Source: Arcuatula senhousia (Eukaryota > Mollusca > Bivalvia > Mytilida > Mytilidae). Taken from it: a DNA stretch of 64,000 bases. The notes beneath the pieces were generated by a model that worked only from the letters and a program-made list of their open reading frames with translations, was not told the origin of the DNA and did not search any database. The DNA lies in the NCBI GenBank assembly GCA_963971305.1, contig OZ020305.1:42295717-42359716 (forward strand). The letters run 5' to 3'. Of this stretch, positions 8,159 through 21,473 are shown in pieces (positions within the stretch are counted from its first letter, which is position 1; each line of letters begins with the position of its first letter). Position numbers and translations under genes: made by a program.

Positions 8159-9527
8159 AGTTGTATTATAAAGCTAGAGTTTGTTTGGTTCTTTTGCGTA
8201 TTCAAGTGAAAATGATACTTTCCTGGAGAGTTAAACTACTTTATATACTGGATTTACAGATGTCAAGATGACACGAAACGATTATCAAGAGATGAGTATG
8301 ACAGGACCGTTGTTTTCATAGCTTAAGTAGACACAAGCTCTTTCCGTCGTTTAAAATGCACATTGCAAATAATTGTCTCATAACGAGCTAATTACTTTTT
8401 AATTAATTATTGGCTATGTGAACGAAGATTTTTGTTTTATTATAGTTACGTTTTCATCTTAAAAACTTATTTTCTTGAACTCTGTCTTTTTTTTTAATTT
8501 TCAATCAGGGGGCGATAATTCACAATATCAGGTAAAAGATTTCTTCAATTTCTATTTCATTCGTAAATTTAACGCAATGAACGGAGTTCTTACAAAATGA
8601 AATGGTAATCGTTGAGAATGTTTGCAACTTGTAAAATACAGTTGCAAAAGGAGGAAAAACTATAAACAAACAAATACTTCAGAAAAAGACAAAAAATTGT
8701 GTGTTTTTTTGGGGTTAATTTTTTAGGGGGGGGATGATTGCAGCTAGTCGTTGTTGTTTAATATAGTTCCCTTTTGATGTACTCATTTGACTTATTTTGT
8801 TCGGTCGCGTGTACTATTAGCATGCCGTTTGTGTGGTAACTTCTTCAGTTAGCCTTATCAAATTACTAAAAAAATTGTCCACGAAGTTTTACACATTTGG
8901 AACTTCAGGGGCAATAGCGGACGAATATTTGGTTTTATGACTATTTCGGTTTTATAACAAAATTGCCAAAAGTGTTTCATTATTTAGAGAAAATGTGTCT
9001 TGCAATGGTGTAAAGGTTAAAAATAACGCGCATGATTTGCACGAGCTTCATGATGTTTCTTTAACGAAATGAAACCTTGCAGCATCCAACTTTGTTCTGA
9101 TTTTTTTTTCATCTGAAAACGATCGGAAGCTTCTCTGATGCAGTTGGTAAGTCAATTTTTATTATGAAATTGAAAATTAAGCTAGTCATGTTTTTCCCCC
9201 TGCCTTTTAAAGGATTTATGAAGTTCAGGTTTTTCTGTATTTGTATTTTTGAAATTGTATAGTGAAATCATGATGGTTTGTGAACAAGATGTTATATTCA
9301 TTTTTCTTAAGGTTCATTTGCAATAGTTGACCGGGCGGCGAAAGTTGAATTGCACTTGTAAAAGGGGATAGGGGAGGTAAATAGGGTTTAGAAAAAGTCA
9401 TTGTTTTTATACAAATAGTAAGATTCTTTTTGAAAAATGTTAGCGGCTCTTAAAAGAGCCCTTTTCACAGTCACATTAAAGACTGGGTCGTTGGTATTTG
9501 GATGTGTCGTGTTGAATTCTTTGTTCT

Positions 9528-9821
9528 TTATTCTTCTTCGAATGGACTGAATTCTGGCTCTTGTCCAAATAGCTTGAATCTCAGGGTTTCTGCTTCTTTG
9601 TGCTTTTCTGTTGTATATTGGTAGTACATGTTGATTACTCCTTCAAGCACGACGATTCTCATACGAAGTGGATATCTGAAACTTCGAATATTGTCTCTAA
9701 CGGCCTTTTCATACTTGTCCTTTAAGTATTCCAGTTTGTCACTAAGAAGCAACATCTGTTGACAGGCTCTTTGGGTTCTGCTCTCTGCGTCTTGTAGCTT
9801 GGCATACAATGAGGAATCCAT
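9528..9821 (-). CDS. 97-aa two-helix protein, copy 6
   Basis: Protein identical to copy 1. Unit 6 spans 8323-9985 (type B, G8, 1,663 bp), the same haplotype as units 5 and 7. Stem-loop 9445-9460, TATA 9903-9910. Confidence 0.85.
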   Translation of the reverse strand: MDSSLYAKLQDAESRTQRACQQMLLLSDKLEYLKDKYEKAVRDNIRSFRYPLRMRIVVLEGVINMYYQYTTEKHKEAETLRFKLFGQEPEFSPFEEE

Positions 9822-11190
9822 AGTTGTATTATAAAGCTAGAGTTTGTTTGGTTCTTTTGCGTATTCAAGTGAAAATGATACTTTCCTGGAGAGTTAAACT
9901 ACTTTATATACTGGATTTACAGATGTCAAGATGACACGAAACGATTATCAAGAGATGAGTATGACAGGACCGTTGTTTTCATAGCTTAAGTAGACACAAG
10001 CTCTTTCCGTCGTTTAAAATGCACATTGCAAATAATTGTCTCATAACGAGCTAATTACTTTTTAATTAATTATTGGCTATGTGAACGAAGATTTTTGTTT
10101 TATTATAGTTACGTTTTCATCTTAAAAACTTATTTTCTTGAACTCTGTCTTTTTTTTTAATTTTCAATCAGGGGGCGATAATTCACAATATCAGGTAAAA
10201 GATTTCTTCAATTTCTATTTCATTCGTAAATTTAACGCAATGAACGGAGTTCTTACAAAATGAAATGGTAATCGTTGAGAATGTTTGCAACTTGTAAAAT
10301 ACAGTTGCAAAAGGAGGAAAAACTATAAACAAACAAATACTTCAGAAAAAGACAAAAAATTGTGTGTTTTTTTGGGGTTAATTTTTTAGGGGGGGGATGA
10401 TTGCAGCTAGTCGTTGTTGTTTAATATAGTTCCCTTTTGATGTACTCATTTGACTTATTTTGTTCGGTCGCGTGTACTATTAGCATGCCGTTTGTGTGGT
10501 AACTTCTTCAGTTAGCCTTATCAAATTACTAAAAAAATTGTCCACGAAGTTTTACACATTTGGAACTTCAGGGGCAATAGCGGACGAATATTTGGTTTTA
10601 TGACTATTTCGGTTTTATAACAAAATTGCCAAAAGTGTTTCATTATTTAGAGAAAATGTGTCTTGCAATGGTGTAAAGGTTAAAAATAACGCGCATGATT
10701 TGCACGAGCTTCATGATGTTTCTTTAACGAAATGAAACCTTGCAGCATCCAACTTTGTTCTGATTTTTTTTTCATCTGAAAACGATCGGAAGCTTCTCTG
10801 ATGCAGTTGGTAAGTCAATTTTTATTATGAAATTGAAAATTAAGCTAGTCATGTTTTTCCCCCTGCCTTTTAAAGGATTTATGAAGTTCAGGTTTTTCTG
10901 TATTTGTATTTTTGAAATTGTATAGTGAAATCATGATGGTTTGTGAACAAGATGTTATATTCATTTTTCTTAAGGTTCATTTGCAATAGTTGACCGGGCG
11001 GCGAAAGTTGAATTGCACTTGTAAAAGGGGATAGGGGAGGTAAATAGGGTTTAGAAAAAGTCATTGTTTTTATACAAATAGTAAGATTCTTTTTGAAAAA
11101 TGTTAGCGGCTCTTAAAAGAGCCCTTTTCACAGTCACATTAAAGACTGGGTCGTTGGTATTTGGATGTGTCGTGTTGAATTCTTTGTTCT

Positions 11191-11484
11191 TTATTCTTCT
11201 TCGAATGGACTGAATTCTGGCTCTTGTCCAAATAGCTTGAATCTCAGGGTTTCTGCTTCTTTGTGCTTTTCTGTTGTATATTGGTAGTACATGTTGATTA
11301 CTCCTTCAAGCACGACGATTCTCATACGAAGTGGATATCTGAAACTTCGAATATTGTCTCTAACGGCCTTTTCATACTTGTCCTTTAAGTATTCCAGTTT
11401 GTCACTAAGAAGCAACATCTGTTGACAGGCTCTTTGGGTTCTGCTCTCTGCGTCTTGTAGCTTGGCATACAATGAGGAATCCAT
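11191..11484 (-). CDS. 97-aa two-helix protein, copy 7
   Basis: Protein identical to copy 1. Unit 7 spans 9986-11648 (type B, G8) and ends the first run of three B units. Stem-loop 11108-11123, TATA 11566-11573. Confidence 0.85.
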   Translation of the reverse strand: MDSSLYAKLQDAESRTQRACQQMLLLSDKLEYLKDKYEKAVRDNIRSFRYPLRMRIVVLEGVINMYYQYTTEKHKEAETLRFKLFGQEPEFSPFEEE

Positions 11485-12854
11485 AGTTGTATTATAAAGC
11501 TAGAGTTTGTTTGGTTCTTTTGCGTATTCAAGTGAAAATGATACTTTCCTGGAGAGTTAAACTACTTTATATACTGGATTTACAGATGTCAAGATGACAC
11601 GAAACGATTATCAAGAGATGAGTATGACAGGACCGTTGTTTTCATAGCTTAAGTAGACACAAGCTCTTTCCGTCGTTTAAAATGCACATTGCAAATAATT
11701 GTCTCATAACGAGCTAATTACTTTTTAATTAATTATTGGCTATGTGAACGAAGATTTTTGTTTTATTATAGTTACGTTTTCATCTTAAAAACTTATTTTC
11801 TTGAACTCTGTCTTTTTTTTTAATTTTCAATCAGGGGGCGATAATTCACAATATCAGGTAAAAGATTTCTTCAATTTCTATTTCATTCGTAAATTTAACG
11901 CAATGAACGGAGTTCTTACAAAATGAAATGGTAATCGTTGAGAATGTTTGCAACTTGTAAAATACAGTTGCAAAAGGAGGAAAAACTATAAACAAACAAA
12001 TACTTCAGAAAAAGACAAAAAATTGTGTGTTTTTTGGGGTTAATTTTTTTTGGGGGGGGATGATTGCAGCTAGTCGTTGTTGTTTAATATAGTTCCCTTT
12101 TGATGTACTCATTTGACTTATTTTGTTCGGTCGCGTGTACTATTAGCATGCCGTTTGTGTGGTAACTTCTTCAGTTAGCCTTATCAAATTACTAAAAAAA
12201 TTGTCCACGAAGTTTGACACATTTGGAACTTCAGGGGCAATAGCGGACGAATATTTGGTTTTATGACTATTTCGGTTTTATAACAAAATTGCCAAAAGTG
12301 TTTCATTATTTAGAGAAAATGTGTCTTGCAATGGTGTAAAGGTTAAAAATAACGCGCATGATTTGCACGAGCTTCATGATGTTTCTTTAACGAAATGAAA
12401 CCTTGCAGCATCCAACTTTGTTCTGATTTTTTTTTTCATCTGAAAACGATCGGAAGCTTCTCTGATGCAGTTGGTAAGTCAATTTTTATTATGAAATTGA
12501 AAATTAAGCTAGTCATGTTTTTCCCCCTGCCTTTTAAAGGATTTATGAAGTTCAGGTTTTTCTGTATTTGTATTTTTGAAATTGTATAGTGAAATCAGCA
12601 TGGTTTGTGAACAAGATGTTATATTCATTTTTCTTAAGGTTCATTTGCAATAGTTGACCGGGCGGCGAAAGTTGAATTGCACTTGTAAAAGGGGATAGGG
12701 GAGGTAAATAGGGTTTAGAAAAAGTCATTGTTTTTATACAAATAGTAAGATTCTTTTTGAAAAATGTTAGCGGCTCTTAAAAGAGCCCTTTTCACAGTCA
12801 CATTAAAGACTGGGTCGTTGGTATTTGGATGTGTCGTGTTGAATTCTTTGTTCT

Positions 12855-13148
12855 TTATTCTTCTTCGAATGGACTGAATTCTGGCTCTTGTCCAAATAGC
12901 TTGAATCTCAGGGTTTCTGCTTCTTTGTGCTTTTCTGTTGTATATTGGTAGTACATGTTGATTACTCCTTCAAGCACGACGATTCTCATACGAAGTGGAT
13001 ATCTGAAACTTCGAATATTGTCTCTAACGGCCTTTTCATACTTGTCCTTTAAGTATTCCAGTTTGTCACTAAGAAGCAACATCTGTTGACAGGCTCTTTG
13101 GGTTCTGCTCTCTGCGTCTTGTAGCTTGGCATACAATGAGGAATCCAT
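12855..13148 (-). CDS. 97-aa two-helix protein, copy 8
   Basis: Protein identical to copy 1. Unit 8 spans 11649-13312 (type C but with A7). It has a private T-to-G change at 12216 in the spacer. Stem-loop 12772-12787, TATA 13230-13237. Confidence 0.85.
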   Translation of the reverse strand: MDSSLYAKLQDAESRTQRACQQMLLLSDKLEYLKDKYEKAVRDNIRSFRYPLRMRIVVLEGVINMYYQYTTEKHKEAETLRFKLFGQEPEFSPFEEE

Positions 13149-14519
13149 AGTTGTATTATAAAGCTAGAGTTTGTTTGGTTCTTTTGCGTATTCAAGTGAA
13201 AATGATACTTTCCTGGAGAGTTAAACTACTTTATATACTGGATTTACAGATGTCAAGATGACACGAAACGATTATCAAGAGATGAGTATGACAGGACCGT
13301 TGTTTTCATAGCTTAAGTAGACACAAGCTCTTTCCGTCGTTTAAAATGCACATTGCAAATAATTGTCTCATAACGAGCTAATTACTTTTGAATTAATTAT
13401 TGGCTATGTGAACGAAGATTTTTGTTTTATTATAGTTACGTTTTCATCTTAAAAACTTATTTTCTTGAACTCTGTCTTTTTTTTTAATTTTCAATCAGGG
13501 GGCGATAATTCACAATATCAGGTAAAAGATTTCTTCAATTTCTATTTCATTCGTAAATTTAACGCAATGAACGGAGTTCTTACAAAATGAAATGGTAATC
13601 GTTGAGAATGTTTGCAACTTGTAAAATACAGTTGCAAAAGGAGGAAAAACTATAAACAAACAAATACTTCAGAAAAAGACAAAAAATTGTGTGTTTTTTT
13701 GGGGTTAATTTTTTAGGGGGGGGGATGATTGCAGCTAGTCGTTGTTGTTTAATATAGTTCCCTTTTGATGTACTCATTTGACTTATTTTGTTCGGTCGCG
13801 TGTACTATTAGCATGCCGTTTGTGTGGTAACTTCTTCAGTTAGCCTTATCAAATTACTAAAAAAATTGTCCACGAAGTTTTACACATTTGGAACTTCAGG
13901 GGCAATAGCGGACGAATATTTGGTTTTATGACTATTTCGGTTTTATAACAAAATTGCCAAAAGTGTTTCATTATTTAGAGAAAATGTGTCTTGCAATGGT
14001 GTAAAGGTTAAAAATAACGCGCATGATTTGCACGAGCTTCATGATGTTTCTTTAACGAAATGAAACCTTGCAGCATCCAACTTTGTTCTGATTTTTTTTT
14101 TCATCTGAAAACGATCGGAAGCTTCTCTGATGCAGTTGGTAAGTCAATTTTTATTATGAAATTGAAAATTAAGCTAGTCATGTTTTTCCCCCTGCCTTTT
14201 AAAGGATTTATGAAGTTCAGGTTTTTCTGTATTTGTATTTTTGAAATTGTATAGTGAAATCAGCATGGTTTGTGAACAAGATGTTATATTCATTTTTCTT
14301 AAGGTTCATTTGCAATAGTTGACCGGGCGGCGAAAGTTGAATTGCACTTGTAAAAGGGGATAGGGGAGGTAAATAGGGTTTAGAAAAAGTCATTGTTTTT
14401 ATACAAATAGTAAGATTCTTTTTGAAAAATGTTAGCGGCTCTTAAAAGAGCCCTTTTCACAGTCACATTAAAGACTGGGTCGTTGGTATTTGGATGTGTC
14501 GTGTTGAATTCTTTGTTCT

Positions 14520-14813
14520 TTATTCTTCTTCGAATGGACTGAATTCTGGCTCTTGTCCAAATAGCTTGAATCTCAGGGTTTCTGCTTCTTTGTGCTTTTC
14601 TGTTGTATATTGGTAGTACATGTTGATTACTCCTTCAAGCACGACGATTCTCATACGAAGTGGATATCTGAAACTTCGAATATTGTCTCTAACGGCCTTT
14701 TCATACTTGTCCTTTAAGTATTCCAGTTTGTCACTAAGAAGCAACATCTGTTGACAGGCTCTTTGGGTTCTGCTCTCTGCGTCTTGTAGCTTGGCATACA
14801 ATGAGGAATCCAT
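14520..14813 (-). CDS. 97-aa two-helix protein, copy 9
   Basis: Protein identical to copy 1. Unit 9 spans 13313-14977 (type A). It shares a T-to-G change (13390) with unit 2 and, like unit 2, is followed by two type C units. Stem-loop 14437-14452, TATA 14895-14902. Confidence 0.85.
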   Translation of the reverse strand: MDSSLYAKLQDAESRTQRACQQMLLLSDKLEYLKDKYEKAVRDNIRSFRYPLRMRIVVLEGVINMYYQYTTEKHKEAETLRFKLFGQEPEFSPFEEE

Positions 14814-16184
14814 AGTTGTATTATAAAGCTAGAGTTTGTTTGGTTCTTTTGCGTATTCAAGTGAAAATGATACTTTCCTGGAGAGTTAAACTACTTTATA
14901 TACTGGATTTACAGATGTCAAGATGACACGAAACGATTATCAAGAGATGAGTATGACAGGACCGTTGTTTTCATAGCTTAAGTAGACACAAGCTCTTTCC
15001 GTCGTTTAAAATGCACATTGCAAATAATTGTCTCATAACGAGCTAATTACTTTTTAATTAATTATTGGCTATGTGAACGAAGATTTTTGTTTTATTATAG
15101 TTACGTTTTCATCTTAAAAACTTATTTTCTTGAACTCTGTCTTTTTTTTTAATTTTCAATCAGGGGGCGATAATTCACAATATCAGGTAAAAGATTTCTT
15201 CAATTTCTATTTCATTCGTAAATTTAACGCAATGAACGGAGTTCTTACAAAATGAAATGGTAATCGTTGAGAATGTTTGCAACTTGTAAAATACAGTTGC
15301 AAAAGGAGGAAAAACTATAAACAAACAAATACTTCAGAAAAAGACAAAAAATTGTGTGTTTTTTGGGGTTAATTTTTTTTGGGGGGGGATGATTGCAGCT
15401 AGTCGTTGTTGTTTAATATAGTTCCCTTTTGATGTACTCATTTGACTTATTTTGTTCGGTCGCGTGTACTATTAGCATGCCGTTTGTGTGGTAACTTCTT
15501 CAGTTAGCCTTATCAAATTACTAAAAAAAATTGTCCACGAAGTTTTACACATTTGGAACTTCAGGGGCAATAGCGGACGAATATTTGGTTTTATGACTAT
15601 TTCGGTTTTATAACAAAATTGCCAAAAGTGTTTCATTATTTAGAGAAAATGTGTCTTGCAATGGTGTAAAGGTTAAAAATAACGCGCATGATTTGCACGA
15701 GCTTCATGATGTTTCTTTAACGAAATGAAACCTTGCAGCATCCAACTTTGTTTTGATTTTTTTTTTCATCTGAAAACGATCGGAAGCTTCTCTGATGCAG
15801 TTGGTAAGTCAATTTTTATTATGAAATTGAAAATTAAGCTAGTCATGTTTTTCCCCCTGCCTTTTAAAGGATTTATGAAGTTCAGGTTTTTCTGTATTTG
15901 TATTTTTGAAATTGTATAGTGAAATCAGCATGGTTTGTGAACAAGATGTTATATTCATTTTTCTTAAGGTTCATTTGCAATAGTTGACCGGGCGGCGAAA
16001 GTTGAATTGCACTTGTAAAAGGGGATAGGGGAGGTAAATAGGGTTTAGAAAAAGTCATTGTTTTTATACAAATAGTAAGATTCTTTTTGAAAAATGTTAG
16101 CGGCTCTTAAAAGAGCCCTTTTCACAGTCACATTAAAGACTGGGTCGTTGGTATTTGGATGTGTCGTGTTGAATTCTTTGTTCT

Positions 16185-16478
16185 TTATTCTTCTTCGAAT
16201 GGACTGAATTCTGGCTCTTGTCCAAATAGCTTGAATCTCAGGGTTTCTGCTTCTTTGTGCTTTTCTGTTGTATATTGGTAGTACATGTTGATTACTCCTT
16301 CAAGCACGACGATTCTCATACGAAGTGGATATCTGAAACTTCGAATATTGTCTCTAACGGCCTTTTCATACTTGTCCTTTAAGTATTCCAGTTTGTCACT
16401 AAGAAGCAACATCTGTTGACAGGCTCTTTGGGTTCTGCTCTCTGCGTCTTGTAGCTTGGCATACAATGAGGAATCCAT
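16185..16478 (-). CDS. 97-aa two-helix protein, copy 10
   Basis: Protein identical to copy 1. Unit 10 spans 14978-16642 (type C, A8). It has a private C-to-T change at 15753. Stem-loop 16102-16117, TATA 16560-16567. Confidence 0.85.
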   Translation of the reverse strand: MDSSLYAKLQDAESRTQRACQQMLLLSDKLEYLKDKYEKAVRDNIRSFRYPLRMRIVVLEGVINMYYQYTTEKHKEAETLRFKLFGQEPEFSPFEEE

Positions 16479-17848
16479 AGTTGTATTATAAAGCTAGAGT
16501 TTGTTTGGTTCTTTTGCGTATTCAAGTGAAAATGATACTTTCCTGGAGAGTTAAACTACTTTATATACTGGATTTACAGATGTCAAGATGACACGAAACG
16601 ATTATCAAGAGATGAGTATGACAGGACCGTTGTTTTCATAGCTTAAGTAGACACAAGCTCTTTCCGTCGTTTAAAATGCACATTGCAAATAATTGTCTCA
16701 TAACGAGCTAATTACTTTTTAATTAATTATTGGCTATGTGAACGAAGATTTTTGTTTTATTATAGTTACGTTTTCATCTTAAAAACTTATTTTCTTGAAC
16801 TCTGTCTTTTTTTTTAATTTTCAATCAGGGGGCGATAATTCACAATATCAGGTAAAAGATTTCTTCAATTTCTATTTCATTCGTAAATTTAACGCAATGA
16901 ACGGAGTTCTTACAAAATGAAATGGTAATCGTTGAGACTGTTTGCAACTTGTAAAATACAGTTGCAAAAGGAGGAAAAACTATAAACAAACAAATACTTC
17001 AGAAAAAGACAAAAAATTGTGTGTTTTTTGGGGTTAATTTTTTTTGGGGGGGGATGATTGCAGCTAGTCGTTGTTGTTTAATATAGTTCCCTTTTGATGT
17101 ACTCATTTGACTTATTTTGTTCGGTCGCGTGTACTATTAGCATGCCGTTTGTGTGGTAACTTCTTCAGTTAGCCTTATCAAATTACTAAAAAAATTGTCC
17201 ACGAAGTTTTACACATTTGGAACTTCAGGGGCAATAGCGGACGAATATTTGGTTTTATGACTATTTCGGTTTTATAACAAAATTGCCAAAAGTGTTTCAT
17301 TATTTAGAGAAAATGTGTCTTGCAATGGTGTAAAGGTTAAAAATAACGCGCATGATTTGCACGAGCTTCATGATGTTTCTTTAACGAAATGAAACCTTGC
17401 AGCATCCAACTTTGTTCTGATTTTTTTTTTCATCTGAAAACGATCGGAAGCTTCTCTGATGCAGTTGGTAAGTCAATTTTTATTATGAAATTGAAAATTA
17501 AGCTAGTCATGTTTTTCCCCCTGCCTTTTAAAGGATTTATGAAGTTCAGGTTTTTCTGTATTTGTATTTTTGAAATTGTATAGTGAAATCAGCATGGTTT
17601 GTGAACAAGATGTTATATTCATTTTTCTTAAGGTTCATTTGCAATAGTTGACCGGGCGGCGAAAGTTGAATTGCACTTGTAAAAGGGGATAGGGGAGGTA
17701 AATAGGGTTTAGAAAAAGTCATTGTTTTTATACAAATAGTAAGATTCTTTTTGAAAAATGTTAGCGGCTCTTAAAAGAGCCCTTTTCACAGTCACATTAA
17801 AGACTGGGTCGTTGGTATTTGGATGTGTCGTGTTGAATTCTTTGTTCT

Positions 17849-18142
17849 TTATTCTTCTTCGAATGGACTGAATTCTGGCTCTTGTCCAAATAGCTTGAAT
17901 CTCAGGGTTTCTGCTTCTTTGTGCTTTTCTGTTGTATATTGGTAGTACATGTTGATTACTCCTTCAAGCACGACGATTCTCATACGAAGTGGATATCTGA
18001 AACTTCGAATATTGTCTCTAACGGCCTTTTCATACTTGTCCTTTAAGTATTCCAGTTTGTCACTAAGAAGCAACATCTGTTGACAGGCTCTTTGGGTTCT
18101 GCTCTCTGCGTCTTGTAGCTTGGCATACAATGAGGAATCCAT
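17849..18142 (-). CDS. 97-aa two-helix protein, copy 11
   Basis: Protein identical to copy 1. Unit 11 spans 16643-18306 (type C, A7). It has a private A-to-C change at 16938 beside the inverted repeat. Stem-loop 17766-17781, TATA 18224-18231. Confidence 0.85.
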   Translation of the reverse strand: MDSSLYAKLQDAESRTQRACQQMLLLSDKLEYLKDKYEKAVRDNIRSFRYPLRMRIVVLEGVINMYYQYTTEKHKEAETLRFKLFGQEPEFSPFEEE

Positions 18143-19515
18143 AGTTGTATTATAAAGCTAGAGTTTGTTTGGTTCTTTTGCGTATTCAAGTGAAAATGAT
18201 ACTTTCCTGGAGAGTTAAACTACTTTATATACTGGATTTACAGATGTCAAGATGACACGAAACGATTATCAAGAGATGAGTATGACAGGACCGTTGTTTT
18301 CATAGCTTAAGTAGACACAAGCTCTTTCCGTCGTTTAAAATGCACATTGCAAATAATTGTCTCATAACGAGCTAATTACTTTTTAATTAATTATTGGCTA
18401 TGTGAACGAAGATTTTTGTTTTATTATAGTTACGTTTTCATCTTAAAAACTTATTTTCTTGAACTCTGTCTTTTTTTTTAATTTTCAATCAGGGGGCGAT
18501 AATTCACAATATCAGGTAAAAGATTTCTTCAATTTCTATTTCATTCGTAAATTTAACGCAATGAACGGAGTTCTTACAAAATGAAATGGTAATCGTTGAG
18601 AATGTTTGCAACTTGTAAAATACAGTTGCAAAAGGAGGAAAAACTATAAACAAACAAATACTTCAGAAAAAGACAAAAAATTGTGTGTTTTTTTGGGGTT
18701 AATTTTTTAGGGGGGGGGGGGATGATTGCAGCTAGTCGTTGTTGTTTAATATAGTTCCCTTTTGATGTACTCATTTGACTTATTTTGTTCGGTCGCGTGT
18801 ACTATTAGCATGCCGTTTGTGTGGTAACTTCTTCAGTTAGCCTTATCAAATTACTAAAAAAATTGTCCACGAAGTTTTACACATTTGGAACTTCAGGGGC
18901 AATAGCGGACGAATATTTGGTTTTATGACTATTTCGGTTTTATAACAAAATTGCCAAAAGTGTTTCATTATTTAGAGAAAATGTGTCTTGCAATGGTGTA
19001 AAGGTTAAAAATAACGCGCATGATTTGCACGAGCTTCATGATGTTTCTTTAACGAAATGAAACCTTGCAGCATCCAACTTTGTTCTGATTTTTTTTTCAT
19101 CTGAAAACGATCGGAAGCTTCTCTGATGCAGTTGGTAAGTCAATTTTTATTATGAAATTGAAAATTAAGCTAGTCATGTTTTTCCCCCTGCCTTTTAAAG
19201 GATTTATGAAGTTCAGGTTTTTCTGTATTTGTATTTTTGAAATTGTATAGTGAAATCATGATGGTTTGTGAACAAGATGTTATATTCATTTTTCTTAAGG
19301 TTCATTTGCAATAGTTGACCGGGCGGCGAAAGTTGAATTGCACTTGTAAAAGGGGATAGGGGAGGTAAATAGGGTTTAGAAAAAGTCATTGTTTTTATAC
19401 AAATAGTAAGATTCTTTTTGAAAAATGTTAGCGGCTCTTAAAAGAGCCCTTTTCACAGTCACATTAAAGACTGGGTCGTTGGTATTTGGATGTGTCGTGT
19501 TGAATTCTTTGTTCT

Positions 19516-19809
19516 TTATTCTTCTTCGAATGGACTGAATTCTGGCTCTTGTCCAAATAGCTTGAATCTCAGGGTTTCTGCTTCTTTGTGCTTTTCTGTT
19601 GTATATTGGTAGTACATGTTGATTACTCCTTCAAGCACGACGATTCTCATACGAAGTGGATATCTGAAACTTCGAATATTGTCTCTAACGGCCTTTTCAT
19701 ACTTGTCCTTTAAGTATTCCAGTTTGTCACTAAGAAGCAACATCTGTTGACAGGCTCTTTGGGTTCTGCTCTCTGCGTCTTGTAGCTTGGCATACAATGA
19801 GGAATCCAT
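19516..19809 (-). CDS. 97-aa two-helix protein, copy 12
   Basis: Protein identical to copy 1. Unit 12 spans 18307-19973 (type B) with the longest G run of the array, G12. Stem-loop 19433-19448, TATA 19891-19898. Confidence 0.85.
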   Translation of the reverse strand: MDSSLYAKLQDAESRTQRACQQMLLLSDKLEYLKDKYEKAVRDNIRSFRYPLRMRIVVLEGVINMYYQYTTEKHKEAETLRFKLFGQEPEFSPFEEE

Positions 19810-21179
19810 AGTTGTATTATAAAGCTAGAGTTTGTTTGGTTCTTTTGCGTATTCAAGTGAAAATGATACTTTCCTGGAGAGTTAAACTACTTTATATACT
19901 GGATTTACAGATGTCAAGATGACACGAAACGATTATCAAGAGATGAGTATGACAGGACCGTTGTTTTCATAGCTTAAGTAGACACAAGCTCTTTCCGTCG
20001 TTTAAAATGCACATTGCAAATAATTGTCTCATAACGAGCTAATTACTTTTTAATTAATTATTGGCTATGTGAACGAAGATTTTTGTTTTATTATAGTTAC
20101 GTTTTCATCTTAAAAACTTATTTTCTTGAACTCTGTCTTTTTTTTTAATTTTCAATCAGGGGGCGATAATTCACAATATCAGGTAAAAGATTTCTTCAAT
20201 TTCTATTTCATTCGTAAATTTAACGCAATGAACGGAGTTCTTACAAAATGAAATGGTAATCGTTGAGAATGTTTGCAACTTGTAAAATACAGTTGCAAAA
20301 GGAGGAAAAACTATAAACAAACAAATACTTCAGAAAAAGACAAAAAATTGTGTGTTTTTTTGGGGTTAATTTTTTAGGGGGGGGATGATTGCAGCTAGTC
20401 GTTGTTGTTTAATATAGTTCCCTTTTGATGTACTCATTTGACTTATTTTGTTCGGTCGCGTGTACTATTAGCATGCCGTTTGTGTGGTAACTTCTTCAGT
20501 TAGCCTTATCAAATTACTAAAAAAATTGTCCACGAAGTTTTACACATTTGGAACTTCAGGGGCAATAGCGGACGAATATTTGGTTTTATGACTATTTCGG
20601 TTTTATAACAAAATTGCCAAAAGTGTTTCATTATTTAGAGAAAATGTGTCTTGCAATGGTGTAAAGGTTAAAAATTACGCGCATGATTTGCACGAGCTTC
20701 ATGATGTTTCTTTAACGAAATGAAACCTTGCAGCATCCAACTTTGTTCTGATTTTTTTTTTCATCTGAAAACGATCGGAAGCTTCTCTGATGCAGTTGGT
20801 AAGTCAATTTTTATTATGAAATTGAAAATTAAGCTAGTCATGTTTTTCCCCCTGCCTTTTAAAGGATTTATGAAGTTCAGGTTTTTCTGTATTTGTATTT
20901 TTGAAATTGTATAGTGAAATCAGCATGGTTTGTGAACAAGATGTTATATTCATTTTTCTTAAGGTTCATTTGCAATAGTTGACCGGGCGGCGAAAGTTGA
21001 ATTGCACTTGTAAAAGGGGATAGGGGAGGTAAATAGGGTTTAGAAAAAGTCATTGTTTTTATACAAATAGTAAGATTCTTTTTGAAAAATGTTAGCGGCT
21101 CTTAAAAGAGCCCTTTTCACAGTCACATTAAAGACTGGGTCGTTGGTATTTGGATGTGTCGTGTTGAATTCTTTGTTCT

Positions 21180-21473
21180 TTATTCTTCTTCGAATGGACT
21201 GAATTCTGGCTCTTGTCCAAATAGCTTGAATCTCAGGGTTTCTGCTTCTTTGTGCTTTTCTGTTGTATATTGGTAGTACATGTTGATTACTCCTTCAAGC
21301 ACGACGATTCTCATACGAAGTGGATATCTGAAACTTCGAATATTGTCTCTAACGGCCTTTTCATACTTGTCCTTTAAGTATTCCAGTTTGTCACTAAGAA
21401 GCAACATCTGTTGACAGGCTCTTTGGGTTCTGCTCTCTGCGTCTTGTAGCTTGGCATACAATGAGGAATCCAT
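21180..21473 (-). CDS. 97-aa two-helix protein, copy 13
   Basis: Protein identical to copy 1. Unit 13 spans 19974-21637 (type A, G8) with a private A-to-T change at 20676. Stem-loop 21097-21112, TATA 21555-21562. Confidence 0.85.
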   Translation of the reverse strand: MDSSLYAKLQDAESRTQRACQQMLLLSDKLEYLKDKYEKAVRDNIRSFRYPLRMRIVVLEGVINMYYQYTTEKHKEAETLRFKLFGQEPEFSPFEEE

